From Candidatus Palauibacter polyketidifaciens (GTDB taxonomy: Bacteria > Gemmatimonadota > Gemmatimonadetes > Palauibacterales > Palauibacteraceae), in the NCBI RefSeq assembly GCF_947581785.1, contig NZ_CANPVO010000015.1, positions 62,001 to 126,000 on the forward strand: a DNA stretch of 64,000 bases, given 5' to 3'. Shown here piece after piece: positions 36,301-44,588 of the stretch. Numbering within the stretch: the stretch's first letter is position 1; the number at the start of each line of letters is the position of its first letter. The translations under genes were made by a program, and so were the position numbers. The notes beneath the pieces are model-generated. The model was given only the letters and a program-made list of their open reading frames with translations. It did not search any database and was not told the origin of the DNA.

Positions 36301-36932
36301 TCGTCGCCCAGCATGAGGTCGACGCCCGTCACCGTCTCGTCGTTGTACTGCACGTCGAGAAGGACGGAGATGTCGCCGGCCACGTTGCTCGGGTCGACCG
36401 AAGTGTTGCGGTCGCCGACTTCCCGCAGACCGAAGATCGTCACGGTCGCTTGCTGGACCCCCTCGTCCTCGTCCTTGACCTCAACGCCGAACGCCTGCGC
36501 CGCGGAGGCGCCGTCCGGGTCGCTGGCCGTCACTGTCACAACCGCGTTACCCACGGCCACAGCCGTGACCGTCGCGACCGTGCCCTCCATGGAGACCGTC
36601 GCCACGTCGGAGTTCGAGCTTGACGCGGCGTAGGTCAGTGCGTCGCCATCGTCGTCGCGGAAGTAGCCGGCCACGTCCTGCGTGACCGTACCACCCACGA
36701 CCACCGAGTGCGCCGGGATCGTCCCCTGCGGCGCCGGAGCCTGGTTAACAGGCGGAGGCGGCGGAGGCGGCGGCGGAGGCGGCGGTGGAGGCGGAGGCGG
36801 CGGTGGAATTACCGGCGCCGGAATGGGCGGAATGTCCGGAAACGGCGGCGTGACGACCTCGACGGTGTCACCGCAAGCGCCGATGGTCAGGACCGCCCCG
36901 ACCGTCAACAGCCTTTTGGTACCCTTTTTCAT
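33312..36932 (-). CDS. Giant lipoprotein with cadherin-like and Calx-beta-like repeats
   Basis: 1206 residues. MKKGTKRLLTVGAVLTIGAC is a clear lipoprotein signal peptide (Cys20); it is followed by a run of ~20 prolines, then a cadherin/Ig-like domain (HSVVVGGTVTQDVAGYFRDD, GDALTYAASSSN) to about 155. The middle (160-800) is an unrecognised extracellular region with many paired Cys. From ~835, three Calx-beta-like modules appear: TRTDDADPATATAADSLSVG; VMDDDYAISVNTPSVREDDD; IDDDPDIQLSLSQSAAAEGD, each with Asp-rich Ca-binding loops. Probably an adhesin or scaffold on the cell surface. Asp- and Ser-rich with lower GC than neighbours. A terminator follows; a ~380-base leader precedes. Confidence 0.88.
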   Translation of the reverse strand: MKKGTKRLLTVGAVLTIGACGDTVEVVTPPFPDIPPIPAPVIPPPPPPPPPPPPPPPPPPPVNQAPAPQGTIPAHSVVVGGTVTQDVAGYFRDDDGDALTYAASSSNSDVATVSMEGTVATVTAVAVGNAVVTVTASDPDGASAAQAFGVEVKDEDEGVQQATVTIFGLREVGDRNTSVDPSNVAGDISVLLDVQYNDETVTGVDLMLGDEVISCRGASSDAAAPTGVVPGVADSGSSVEIECFFDTDQVAGECMGMQLDPRFANGVHELGARITTSDGSTREALATQMITLKNSNYVMIDHNPGGTSLVVSGVTYYGGPSSDDNLNTFDVCPVAFDGTMVGAIGLRGMTDTMKGDGSYGDNLSFRTHRTGRYGEYNGARRTDSEAPFTWTVLSSQNALTEDRAMDGHGGHWIIQDGTISDPDGLDITDKFMPGDMENDLTKIGPVYFDFASPRLGGADAPSEVQIGGAAVVAGTYYSDVKSGRAQSVSVSNVTEMGSGGARGNNTQVIAVGDCSVGANVDGGRAGAGTPFVAVVDDANVVGDIPEDDAVAGELSDDGGVDCYTAELQSLTDPLGNSRSMSTVRIQTAGHFGVDRGSPVIDDQEPDEVLVLKGGSMLTFEVEDPDLETGEAGTGVNAAGILAWAGSSRSRAYWIGDSFVSESDGLVMIPTHVGRTSRVGASAGEDGRHTVSVAVPDGSSPANYGVTSFTFVRDTKDPEFVVSKSQSDIGFTNSPSVLATVGGVISDGSVIQKAELSIRKIAAAGDACASGDTLSQGRTGRVARNKRDLENDTNSIEFDESFTIRRPTGTGAGPETYCFLLDVEDSATDSDGRGDGNGALYDVGQFSVQWPEGPAPPPPGPTFEFQTRTDDADPATATAADSLSVGEGATTDNVYHVTLKDAPSSATYPLALMIDGPATVTAAESGGGTLEFASATDTVSVAVTNAHDLNIMSEMHSLTHKATGFDDTDFAVRVMDDDYAISVNTPSVREDDDAVKVAVTLTGAPNASPISVQFTAGGAATADDFTAITAIDMTIPAGMTSVTDTVEVDATDDGNQDEQNDSISVNVSGSAPAAVYYAPAEIMIIDDDPDIQLSLSQSAAAEGDGAVTLTITATAKSAVSGIVTASVAIAGADGAVADTDYTATTPVELRIDAGGTVGTATTTVTILDDADDDDGETIEFTAANVTIGAKAYTFGSVKLAITDNDDS
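36752..36807. repeat. GGCGGA-type low-complexity tract coding polyproline
   Basis: A run of GGC/GGA/GGT triplets encodes about 19 prolines just after the lipoprotein cysteine. It is a wall-spanning or surface-spacing linker and a probable length-variable site. Confidence 0.8.
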
Positions 36933-37041
36933 TCTTCACTCCTCCTAGGATGGAGTCCTTCGGGTGTATGGCTGACTCGATCGATCAACATACCACCGTT
37001 AACCAACGATGCACCACACCCCAGCCCGTGAAATCGGGCTG

Positions 37042-37070
37042 AACATACCAACGGCCTTGCAGGGTGGCAA
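37042..37070 (-). promoter_or_regulatory. Putative promoter of the 33312-36932 lipoprotein gene
   Basis: On the minus strand TTGCCA (37070-37065) and TATGTT (37047-37042) have 17-bp spacing. It implies a ~100-base leader. The leader contains a perfect CAGCCCG/CGGGCTG hairpin (37022-37041 region). A second candidate, TTGACG (37252-37247) and GATACT (37228-37223), lies further upstream. The whole 36933-37309 gap (377 bases) contains no gene that I can support. Confidence 0.45.
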
Positions 37071-37222
37071 GAGCGCCGGAAGCCGCAAAAACACCTTGTT
37101 TTCGTCGATGTTTCCTTCGGTCGAGCAAGTCCGTGAACCCATCACTTCGGATCACGTTTTTTCGGGGGGATCGAGGCAGGCCCCTCCACACTCTCCACCA
37201 CCCAGTCCCCCGCGTAACCTGG

Positions 37223-37252
37223 AGTATCGCACCGATTCGCACCTGCCGTCAA
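37223..37252 (-). promoter_or_regulatory. Second putative upstream promoter
   Basis: TTGACG and GATACT, 18 bases apart on the minus strand. If used, it would give a leader of about 285 bases before the lipoprotein gene. It also lies just beyond the end of uvrA. Confidence 0.35.
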
Positions 37253-37309
37253 GTTTTCCGCCAAGTGTTGCTGCGCCGGACCGCGCGCTGATACGGGGCC
37301 CTACACCGA

Positions 37310-40231
37310 TCATATGGCCAGGGTTCCGCTCGACTTCGGGGTCGATTCCCGGCTCGATTCGGGCAGGAGCGAGGCGAGGTGGCGGCCGGTGTGGCTGCCC
37401 GGGGTCGCGGCCACGAGTTCCGGGGGGCCCTCCGCGACGACGAGGCCGCCGCCCGCCCCTCCCTCCGGTCCCATGTCGATGACCCAGTCCGCCGTCTTCA
37501 CGACGTCCATGTGGTGCTCGATGACGATGATCGTGTTGCCGCGGTCGGCGAGCCGGTGGAGGACGCGGAGGAGGAGGCGCACGTCCTCGAAGTGGAGGCC
37601 GGTGGTGGGCTCGTCGAGGATGTAGATGGTGCGGCCGGTGCTCGTCTTCGCGAGTTCGGTGGCGAGCTTCACGCGCTGGGCCTCGCCGCCGGACAGCGTG
37701 GTGGCGGGCTGGCCCAGCGTCACGTAGCCGAGGCCGACGTCGGAGAGGGTGCCCAGGCGGCGCTTCACGGACGGCACGGCGTCGAAGAATTCGAGCGCCT
37801 CGTCCACGCTCATCGCGAGCACGTCGGCGATGCTCCGCCCGCGGTAGAGGACCTCGAGCGTCTCCCGGTTGTAGCGGCGCCCCCGGCAGATGTCGCAGGG
37901 GACGTACACGTCGGGCAGGAAGTGCATCTCGATCTTCACGAGGCCGTCGCCGCGGCAGGGTTCGCAGCGCCCGCCCTTCACGTTGAAGCTGAACCGCCCG
38001 GGCGCGTAGCCGCGGATGTTCGACTCGGGCAGGCGGGCGAAGAGTTCGCGGATGGGGGTGAAGAGGCCGGTGTAGGTGGCCGGGTTCGAGCGCGGGGTGC
38101 GGCCGATGGGGCTCTGGTCGACGTCGATGACCTTGTCGAAGAGGTCGATGCCCTCGATCGCGTCGTGGGCGCCGGGGACGAGCTTGGAGCGGTAGATCTC
38201 GCGCGCGAGGCGGCGGTAGAGGATCTGCTCGACGAGGGTGGACTTGCCGGAGCCGGACACGCCGGTGACGCAGATGAAGGTGCCGAGCGGAAACTCGACG
38301 TCGATCGCCCGCAGGTTGTGCTCGCGGGCGCCGCGCACGACGAGGCGGCCGCCTTCCGGCGGGCGGCGGCGTTCGGGGACGGCGATTTCGCGCTCGCCGC
38401 GCAGGTAGGCGGCGGTGAGGGAGCGGTCGTCGGCCAGGAGCCGGTCGATGTCGCCGGAGACGACGACTTCCCCGCCCTCGCGCCCGGCCCCGGGCCCCAT
38501 GTCGACGATGTGGTCGGCGCGACGGATGGTGAGTTCGTCGTGCTCGACGACGAGAACGGTGTTTCCGAGGTCGCGCAGGGCGCCGAGCGTCTGCAGGAGC
38601 TTGCGGTTGTCGCGCGGGTGGAGGCCGATGCTGGGTTCGTCGAGGACGTAGAGGACGCCGACGAGGCGGCTACCGATCTGGGTGGCGAGGCGGATGCGCT
38701 GGGCCTCGCCGCCGGAGAGGGTGCCGGCCGAACGCGCGAGGGTGAGGTAGCCGAGGCCGACGTGGTCGAGGAATTCGAGGCGCTCGACGACTTCCTTGAG
38801 GATGGGGACGCGGATCTCGGCCGCCTGGCCGCCGGCTTCACGGGCTTCGGCGAGCCAGCCGCCGAGGAGGGGGCGGAGTTCGGCCACGGATTGCGCGGTG
38901 AGCGCGGGGAGGGAGAGTCCCTCGAGGGTCACGGCCCGGCTCTCGGGGCGCAGGCGGCCGCCGTCGCAGGCGAGACAGGTGGAGAGCGTCATGTACTCCT
39001 CGAGCGCGAGGCGCACGCGCTCGCTCGTCGTGTCGTGGTAGCGGCGCAGGGTGGCGGCGACGGCTCCTTCCCATCCCACGTCGGTGTCGCCGTAGAGGAT
39101 CGCCTCCTGCTGGTCGGCGTCGAGGTCGCCCCAGACGGTGTTGAGGTCGAAGTCGAGCTTGCGCGCGAGGCGGGCGAGGGCGTGGCGGCGGCCGCTCCAG
39201 CTCGGGGTCCCCAGGGGGAGGAGGACGCCCTCGAGGATGGAGATCTGGTCTCCGCCCACGATGAGGTCGGCGTTGGGGACGCGCTGATGGCCGAGGCCGT
39301 CGCACTCCTGGCAGGCGCCGAAGGGGGAGTTGAAGGAGAACTGCCGGGGCTCGAGTTCGGGCATGCCGAGGCCGCAGCCGGGACAGGCGTAGCGCTCGCT
39401 GAAGAGGTGGATGCCGTCTTCGTCGCCCCCGGCATCTCCGTTCTCCAGGGCGACCTCGGCGACGCCGTCGGCCATGCGGAGGGCGGTGGCCACAGAGTCC
39501 GAGAGGCGCTCGCGGTCGGAGGCGCGCACGACGAGCCGGTCGACGACGACGGAGATGTCGTGGTTCCGACGCCGGTTAAGGAGGGGTGGGTCGGAGAGGT
39601 CGACGAGTTCGCCGTCCACGCGGGCGCGCACGAAGCCGTCGCTGAGCGTGCGCTCGAAGAGGTCGCGGAACTCGCCCTTGCGGCCTCTTACGAGGGGGGC
39701 GCGGACTTCGATGCGGGCGCCGGCGGGCCAGCCGAGGATCTGCTGCGCGATCTCCGACGGGGACTGGGGGCGCACGGGGCGGCCGCACGAGGGACAGTGG
39801 GGGGTGCCGGCGCGGGCCCACAGGAGCCGGAGGTAGTCGTAGATCTCGGTGACGGTGCCGACGGTGGAGCGCGGGTTGCCGCCGGCGGTGCGCTGCTCGA
39901 TCGCGATGGCGGGCGAGAGTCCCTCGATGACGTCGACGTCGGGCTTCTCCATGACGCCGAGGAACTGCCGGGCGTAGGCGGAGAGGGATTCGACGTAGCG
40001 GCGCTGCCCCTCCGCGTAGATGGTGTCGAAGGCGAGCGAGGACTTGCCGGAGCCGGAGAGGCCGGTGACGACGATGAGCCGGTCGCGCGGCAGTTCGACG
40101 TCGACGTCGCGGAGGTTGTGCTCCCGCGCCCCCCGCACGATGAGAGCGCCGCCGCCGTCGGCCGCGTCGGCGCCATTGGCCCCGGTCCGGTCGGCGCCGG
40201 TCGGGTTCGAGTTTTCCCTGGTTTCTTCCAT
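37310..40231 (-). CDS. uvrA: Excinuclease ABC subunit A
   Basis: UvrA recognises DNA damage and loads UvrB. 973 residues from ATG 40231; the frame extends to 40276 without a better start. Features in order: Walker A VVTGLSGSGKSSLAFDT, Zn/UvrB-binding region (HCPSCGRPVRPQSPSEIAQQ), zinc finger CPGCGLGMPE...CQECDGLG, ABC signature TLSGGEAQRIRLATQIGS, Walker B VLYVLDEPSIGLHPRDN; then the second ATPase, CVTGVSGSGKSTLVEQ, CEPCRGDGL...CDICRGRRYN, TLSGGEAQRVKLATEL, TIYILDEPTTGLH. All parts are intact. There is an extra Gly/Ala-rich N-terminus of ~30 residues. Confidence 0.98.
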   Translation of the reverse strand: MEETRENSNPTGADRTGANGADAADGGGALIVRGAREHNLRDVDVELPRDRLIVVTGLSGSGKSSLAFDTIYAEGQRRYVESLSAYARQFLGVMEKPDVDVIEGLSPAIAIEQRTAGGNPRSTVGTVTEIYDYLRLLWARAGTPHCPSCGRPVRPQSPSEIAQQILGWPAGARIEVRAPLVRGRKGEFRDLFERTLSDGFVRARVDGELVDLSDPPLLNRRRNHDISVVVDRLVVRASDRERLSDSVATALRMADGVAEVALENGDAGGDEDGIHLFSERYACPGCGLGMPELEPRQFSFNSPFGACQECDGLGHQRVPNADLIVGGDQISILEGVLLPLGTPSWSGRRHALARLARKLDFDLNTVWGDLDADQQEAILYGDTDVGWEGAVAATLRRYHDTTSERVRLALEEYMTLSTCLACDGGRLRPESRAVTLEGLSLPALTAQSVAELRPLLGGWLAEAREAGGQAAEIRVPILKEVVERLEFLDHVGLGYLTLARSAGTLSGGEAQRIRLATQIGSRLVGVLYVLDEPSIGLHPRDNRKLLQTLGALRDLGNTVLVVEHDELTIRRADHIVDMGPGAGREGGEVVVSGDIDRLLADDRSLTAAYLRGEREIAVPERRRPPEGGRLVVRGAREHNLRAIDVEFPLGTFICVTGVSGSGKSTLVEQILYRRLAREIYRSKLVPGAHDAIEGIDLFDKVIDVDQSPIGRTPRSNPATYTGLFTPIRELFARLPESNIRGYAPGRFSFNVKGGRCEPCRGDGLVKIEMHFLPDVYVPCDICRGRRYNRETLEVLYRGRSIADVLAMSVDEALEFFDAVPSVKRRLGTLSDVGLGYVTLGQPATTLSGGEAQRVKLATELAKTSTGRTIYILDEPTTGLHFEDVRLLLRVLHRLADRGNTIIVIEHHMDVVKTADWVIDMGPEGGAGGGLVVAEGPPELVAATPGSHTGRHLASLLPESSRESTPKSSGTLAI

Positions 40232-40460
40232 AGCCGGGGATCGTAGACGCGCCCGGCGCTCCCGCGCCAGCTTCACGCCGCGTCGCGCGCCTGCCGGTCC
40301 GGTTCGCGCCCGGCCGAACCACGCGCGCGGGGGCCCGGCCGGCTAGGTTGATGTGGCGGGCGGTCGCAGGCGGCGGGCTGCGGAGCCCGTCTTGATACCC
40401 CGTTGATGGCGCCGGGCAAGGTTATGGCGTCACGCAGATCCGGGGACGACGGGAGGGACG

Positions 40461-41078
40461 TTGTTGATCCGCAGATTCACACGTAACGACCGCGATGCGG
40501 CCCTGGTGGCCGCGGTCGTGCAGGCGCTCGAGCCACGCTTCGAGGGCATCGAGAACCGCCTGGACGTCATGGATGGCCGCTTCGAAGCCATCGAAGGCCG
40601 TCTGGACGCCATGGACCGCCGCTTCGAAGCCATCGAAGGCCGTCTGGACGCCATGGACCGCCGCTTCGCGTCGATAGACCACCGCTTCGAGGCCATCGAT
40701 AACCGCTTTGGGGCGATGGACGTGAAGTGGGAACGCCGGTTCGTCGCTCTCACCGACGAGATGTCCAAACTGCGGGTTGGCTACGCCGATGTCCGCGAAC
40801 ACGTCGCCCGGCTGCATGAGAACGTCAACGCGCGAATGGATGGGTTCGACGCGCGACTCGACACAATGGGCGCGGATATCGACGCGCGATTCGACGCGAT
40901 GCGCCAGGACATCGACGCGCGATTCGATACGATGCGTCAGGACATCGACGCGCGATTCGACACGATGCGTCAGGACATCGCCGCGCGATTCGACACGATG
41001 CGCCAGGAGATCGCCGCGCAGTTCGCGACCCTCTCCGAGACCGTGGTGCACGGGTTCAGCCGGCCGGAGCCCGCCTGA
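40461..41078 (+). CDS. Soluble coiled-coil protein made of 11- and 14-residue repeats
   Basis: 205 residues. TTG 40461 (or TTG 40464) follows GGGAGGG at 40451-40457. There is no membrane helix. First half: RFEAIEGRLDAMDR (two identical 14-mers with degenerate neighbours); second half: ARFDTMRQDID 11-mers. The pattern is that of phage-tail-fibre-like or DUF1640-like coiled coils, but no globular domain is attached. It shares the repeat-expansion habit of the 20638, 25259 and 25898 genes. It is divergent from uvrA and converges on the next gene. Function unknown. Confidence 0.72.
   Translation: MLIRRFTRNDRDAALVAAVVQALEPRFEGIENRLDVMDGRFEAIEGRLDAMDRRFEAIEGRLDAMDRRFASIDHRFEAIDNRFGAMDVKWERRFVALTDEMSKLRVGYADVREHVARLHENVNARMDGFDARLDTMGADIDARFDAMRQDIDARFDTMRQDIDARFDTMRQDIAARFDTMRQEIAAQFATLSETVVHGFSRPEPA
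40579..40662 (+). repeat. Two 42-bp tandem repeats (RFEAIEGRLDAMDR)
   Basis: Two virtually identical 42-bp units, starting around TTCGAAGCCATCGAAGGCC at 40581 and 40623, inside the coiled-coil gene. Confidence 0.8.
40881..41012 (+). repeat. Four 33-bp tandem repeats (ARFDTMRQDID)
   Basis: Units begin at 40881, 40914, 40947 and 40980 and differ at a few positions. Each encodes one hendecad. Confidence 0.9.
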
Positions 41079-41094
41079 CGCAGGCGCTGTCCCC

Positions 41095-43155
41095 TTACCT
41101 GGGGATCACGCGGGTGATGCGGCCGTTGGGGTCGACGAAGATCAGGGGGCCTCTCCAGATGTCGTCTCCGTAGGGGATTCTCGGGGCCCCCTCGAGGGCG
41201 CGGGCGAGGGCCGCGTCGGGCAGGCGGTAGGGGTCGGCGAGCGTCGCGTCGACTTCGTAGCCGAGATCCGCGAGCGACTGGATGGTGATCGCGCTCAGCG
41301 GTTCGGCCACCCCGAGGCGCTGGTACGGCGTCATGAGTTCCGGCGCGAGGACAGTGTCCCTCCAATGGCTGTTGCGCGATCCCTGACCGCCCATGTTCTC
41401 CACGGGCACCTTGGCGCCGCCGTAGCTCGTGCCGCCCGCCTCGTCGAACGCCGCGATGGTCAGCGGGCCCGCGAAGTGGGTGTCCGGCGCCGACGTTGCC
41501 GAGGCGGGGTTCCGGAGCAGGTCGAGACGCCGCCACACAAGGCCGATGCCGAGCACATGACCCATCTCGTGAAGGATCACTTCCTGCAGGTCTGCGGCCC
41601 CGAGCCGTCCGAGGTCGGCGGCGTCCATCTCGATCCGGCCATAGAGGGGCAACGATGACGCGACTCGGAGCCAGCAGGGCCCGGCGCGTCCCAGGGTGCC
41701 GAGCGGACCGTCGATTTCGACCACCGCTACGACGATCATCAGGTCGTCGATCGTCTCCACGTAGCGCTCGAATCTCGGATCGCCGCCGCAGCCCAGCGTC
41801 CGGTCCATCCGCGCGTCGGGCAGGTCCGTCGGCGCCAGGATCTCCATCCATCGCTCCGCCGCCCGGCGGAACGCGGCCTCCTGCGCCGCGGTCATCGACG
41901 TCGCGAACACGAGTTCGATGTCGAAGGGAGTCGCGGGGCGGACGACGGTGACGTCGAACGATGTGGCGGCGGCGGCTTCCTCCGGGTCGGTCGCGGTCAC
42001 CGTGACCGTCGCGACGCCGCTGGCGACGGCGCGGATCGTCAGCGTATCGGCGGAGATCGTGACCTCCGCGAGGGGACTGGAGGAGGTCGCCGTGTAGGTG
42101 AGCGGGTCGCCGTCCGGGTCCCGGAAGTGAGTGGACGCATCCACGGATGCGGTCTCGCCCTCGAGCAGCGTACGGGCCGGGATCGGGTTCAGGACTTCGG
42201 GCTCGCGGTTGGGCACCGTGACCTCGAAGCGCTGCTCGGCGGTCAGTCCCCCTCCGTCGGTCGCCGTCACCGTGACCGTCGCCACACCCTTCGCGAGCGC
42301 CGTGACCGTCACCGTATCGCCCGAGACGGTGACGGCGGCGACCGCGCTGTCCGACGAGGCCGCCGCGTACGTGAGGGCGTCTCCGTCCGGGTCCCGGAAG
42401 AACGGGGACACGGCCGCGGGCTCCGTCTCGCCCACGGTGATCGTCCGCGGCGGGAGCGTCCCAACGGCCTCCGGCTCGCGGTTCGGCACCGTGACCTCGA
42501 AGCGCTGCTCCGCCCCGGCGCCGTCCGGATCGCTGGCGGTGACCGTGACGGTCGCGACGCCGGCGGCGACCGCGCGGATCGTCAGCGTGGCCTCGGAGAC
42601 CGTGACGGTCACGACCTCGGGGCTCGAAGAGGTCGCCGTGTAGGTGAGCGCGTCGCCGTCCGGGTCCCGGAAGTGGGCGGAGGCGTCCACGGTGGCCGTC
42701 TCGCCCGTGAACAGCGTTCGGGCGGGAATCGTGTCCCCGACCGCGGGCGCCCGGTTCGGCACCGTGACCTCGAACAGTTGCTGGGCGAGGAGACCCTGCG
42801 GATCGCGTGCGGTCACCGTGATCGTGGCGACGCCCCGGGCGACGGCCGTGACCGTGACGGCGCTGCCGGATACCGAAACGCCGACGACGTCCGCGTTCGA
42901 TGACTCCGCGGTGTAGGAGAGCGCGTCACCGTCGGGGTCGCGGAAGTGGGCCGACACGTCCACCGTCGCCGTGTCTCCGACGGGGAGCGTCCGCGCGGGG
43001 ATCGTCCCCACCGCCTCCGGCGCGCGGTTCGGCGCGGGGACGGGCGCCATGACGTCCGGCTCCCCATCGCCGCAGGCGGCGGCCCACACGAGAGCGGCCA
43101 CCGCGAGCGCGCGGACGCCCCGCGATCTCACTCTCGGCCCCACTCCCGGTCTCAC
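41095..43155 (-). CDS. Lipoprotein: four cadherin/Ig-like repeats and a leishmanolysin-like protease
   Basis: 686 residues. GTG 43155 overlaps the symporter stop (GTGA) and gives a signal peptide ending AAAC (Cys28); the longer frame to 43473 is an antisense shadow. Four ~85-residue repeats each contain IPARTL..GET..VD.S..FRDPDGD.L.Y.A.SS and end VTATDP.G....Q.FEVTVPNR. From ~430 a protease follows: VILHEMGHVLGIGLVW (zinc site HExxHxxGIG), a later SHW as possible third ligand and LMTPYQ as Met-turn, the pattern of M8/leishmanolysin-like enzymes. Cell-surface protease; substrate unknown. Co-transcribed with the symporter and NagZ-like genes. Confidence 0.9.
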   Translation of the reverse strand: MRPGVGPRVRSRGVRALAVAALVWAAACGDGEPDVMAPVPAPNRAPEAVGTIPARTLPVGDTATVDVSAHFRDPDGDALSYTAESSNADVVGVSVSGSAVTVTAVARGVATITVTARDPQGLLAQQLFEVTVPNRAPAVGDTIPARTLFTGETATVDASAHFRDPDGDALTYTATSSSPEVVTVTVSEATLTIRAVAAGVATVTVTASDPDGAGAEQRFEVTVPNREPEAVGTLPPRTITVGETEPAAVSPFFRDPDGDALTYAAASSDSAVAAVTVSGDTVTVTALAKGVATVTVTATDGGGLTAEQRFEVTVPNREPEVLNPIPARTLLEGETASVDASTHFRDPDGDPLTYTATSSSPLAEVTISADTLTIRAVASGVATVTVTATDPEEAAAATSFDVTVVRPATPFDIELVFATSMTAAQEAAFRRAAERWMEILAPTDLPDARMDRTLGCGGDPRFERYVETIDDLMIVVAVVEIDGPLGTLGRAGPCWLRVASSLPLYGRIEMDAADLGRLGAADLQEVILHEMGHVLGIGLVWRRLDLLRNPASATSAPDTHFAGPLTIAAFDEAGGTSYGGAKVPVENMGGQGSRNSHWRDTVLAPELMTPYQRLGVAEPLSAITIQSLADLGYEVDATLADPYRLPDAALARALEGAPRIPYGDDIWRGPLIFVDPNGRITRVIPR

Positions 43156-44588
43156 TCCGGCGCGGGCGAACCGCGGCGGGAGCCGGCGAGGAGGCCGACC
43201 GTCACCGTGATCGCGGTGCCGATGAGGACGAACCAGGGCCAGGCGACCGCGGCCCGCGCCCCAATCCATATCGCGGTGACGGACCCGATCCCGACGGCGA
43301 TCCCGAGACGGGCCGAGCGGCTCGTGGCCCGGCGCGAGAAGCGGGCGAGCGCGAACGCCCCCAGCAGCCCGCCGTAGACGAGCGACGCGATCCCGAGCGA
43401 CACCTCCACGGCGGTGCTCTCCTCGCTCAGGGGGATGAACCCGATCGCCGCCGCCACGAGCAGCACGGTCCACAGCACGGCCGCGATCCTCCCCACGCGC
43501 AGGATCCGCCGCTCGTCCGCCTCCGGACGGGCCGCCGCCCAGAAGTCGTACGCCGCCGTCGATGATAGCGCGTTGATCGAACTGGACAGCGTAGACATGG
43601 CGGCCGCGAACACGCCCGCGATGAGGAGTCCGCGGACGCCCGCGGGGAGCGCTTCAACGATGAATCCCGCGAAGATCTCGTCGGCCCGGACGAAGGCGGC
43701 TCCGTCGTACCACGCCCAGAGGCCCAAGCCAACGAAGAGGAAGAGGGTGAACTGGAAGAGGACGGCGAAGCCGCTGCCGACGAGGGCGCGGCGGCTCGCG
43801 GCGAGGTCGCGGCAGGCGAGGAGGCGCTGGACGATGAGCTGGTCCGCGCCGTGGGAACCCATGGAGAGGAAGGCGCCGCCGAGCAGTCCGGCCCACAGCG
43901 TGTAGGGTCGCCCGAAGTCGAGCGCGGGGTCGATGACGGTGAGCTTCCCGGCGTCGCCGGCGCGGGCGAGGATCTCGGGCCAGCCGCCGGGCACGGCGCC
44001 GCCGAGGACGACGAGGGCGATGAGCCCGCCGGCCAGGTAGAGCGCCATCTGCGAGGCGTCCACCCAGACGACCGCGCGGATTCCGCCGATGAAGGTATAG
44101 ATGAAGGTGACGGCCCCGATCACGAGCACGGAGGTGATGAGCGGCCACCCTGTCACGAGGGTGAGCGGAATCGCCGTCGCAAAGAGGCGCACTGAATCGG
44201 CGAGGAGGCGCGTGATCATGAAGATGCCGGAGGTCAGCCGCCGGGTCTCCGTCCCGAAGCGGGCCTCGAGCAACTCGTAGGCCGTCCGCAGACGCCCCTC
44301 GCGATAGGCAGGCAGGAGCCAGGAGGCGACGGCGATCCGCCCGAGCACGTACCCCGCCGCGATCTGCACGAAGGCGAGCGATCCGCCGTACGCGATGCCG
44401 GGGATCGAGAGGAAGGTGAGCGTGCTCGTCTCCGTCGCCACGACGGAAAGGAGGACGACGACCCACGGCAGGTCGCGCCGGCCCAGGAAATACTCCTCTC
44501 CCCCGCGCGCGCCCTTCCCGAGCCACGCCCCCCAGGCCGTGATCCCGCCGAGGTAGACGACGAGGATCGCGAGGTCGAGAGAGGTCAG
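43152..44588 (-). CDS. Sodium:solute symporter (SSS family)
   Basis: 478 residues if started at CTG 44588, about 13 TM helices. The only ATG/GTG/TTG start is GTG 44441, but upstream codons in the same frame read LTSLDLAILVVYLGGITAWG, then EEYFLGRRDLPWVVVLLSVV: the normal first helix and the GRR-P-W signature of SSS transporters. The CTG overlaps the stop of the upstream gene as CTGA. Other SSS marks: ETSTLTFLSIPGIAYGG, SHGADQLIVQRLLACRD, MSTLSSSINALSS. Na+ sites are likely intact. Coupling to the NagZ-like gene suggests uptake of an amino sugar or a related murein product; that is inference. Confidence 0.9.
   Translation of the reverse strand: MTSLDLAILVVYLGGITAWGAWLGKGARGGEEYFLGRRDLPWVVVLLSVVATETSTLTFLSIPGIAYGGSLAFVQIAAGYVLGRIAVASWLLPAYREGRLRTAYELLEARFGTETRRLTSGIFMITRLLADSVRLFATAIPLTLVTGWPLITSVLVIGAVTFIYTFIGGIRAVVWVDASQMALYLAGGLIALVVLGGAVPGGWPEILARAGDAGKLTVIDPALDFGRPYTLWAGLLGGAFLSMGSHGADQLIVQRLLACRDLAASRRALVGSGFAVLFQFTLFLFVGLGLWAWYDGAAFVRADEIFAGFIVEALPAGVRGLLIAGVFAAAMSTLSSSINALSSTAAYDFWAAARPEADERRILRVGRIAAVLWTVLLVAAAIGFIPLSEESTAVEVSLGIASLVYGGLLGAFALARFSRRATSRSARLGIAVGIGSVTAIWIGARAAVAWPWFVLIGTAITVTVGLLAGSRRGSPAPE

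Noticed and set aside
36933-37309. Riboswitch (c-di-GMP or cobalamin type)
   Set aside because: Hairpins are present but the conserved cores could not be found by reading.
37379-40246. 955-codon open frame antisense to uvrA
   Set aside because: Same effect: compositionally biased, no motifs, entirely inside an intact uvrA.
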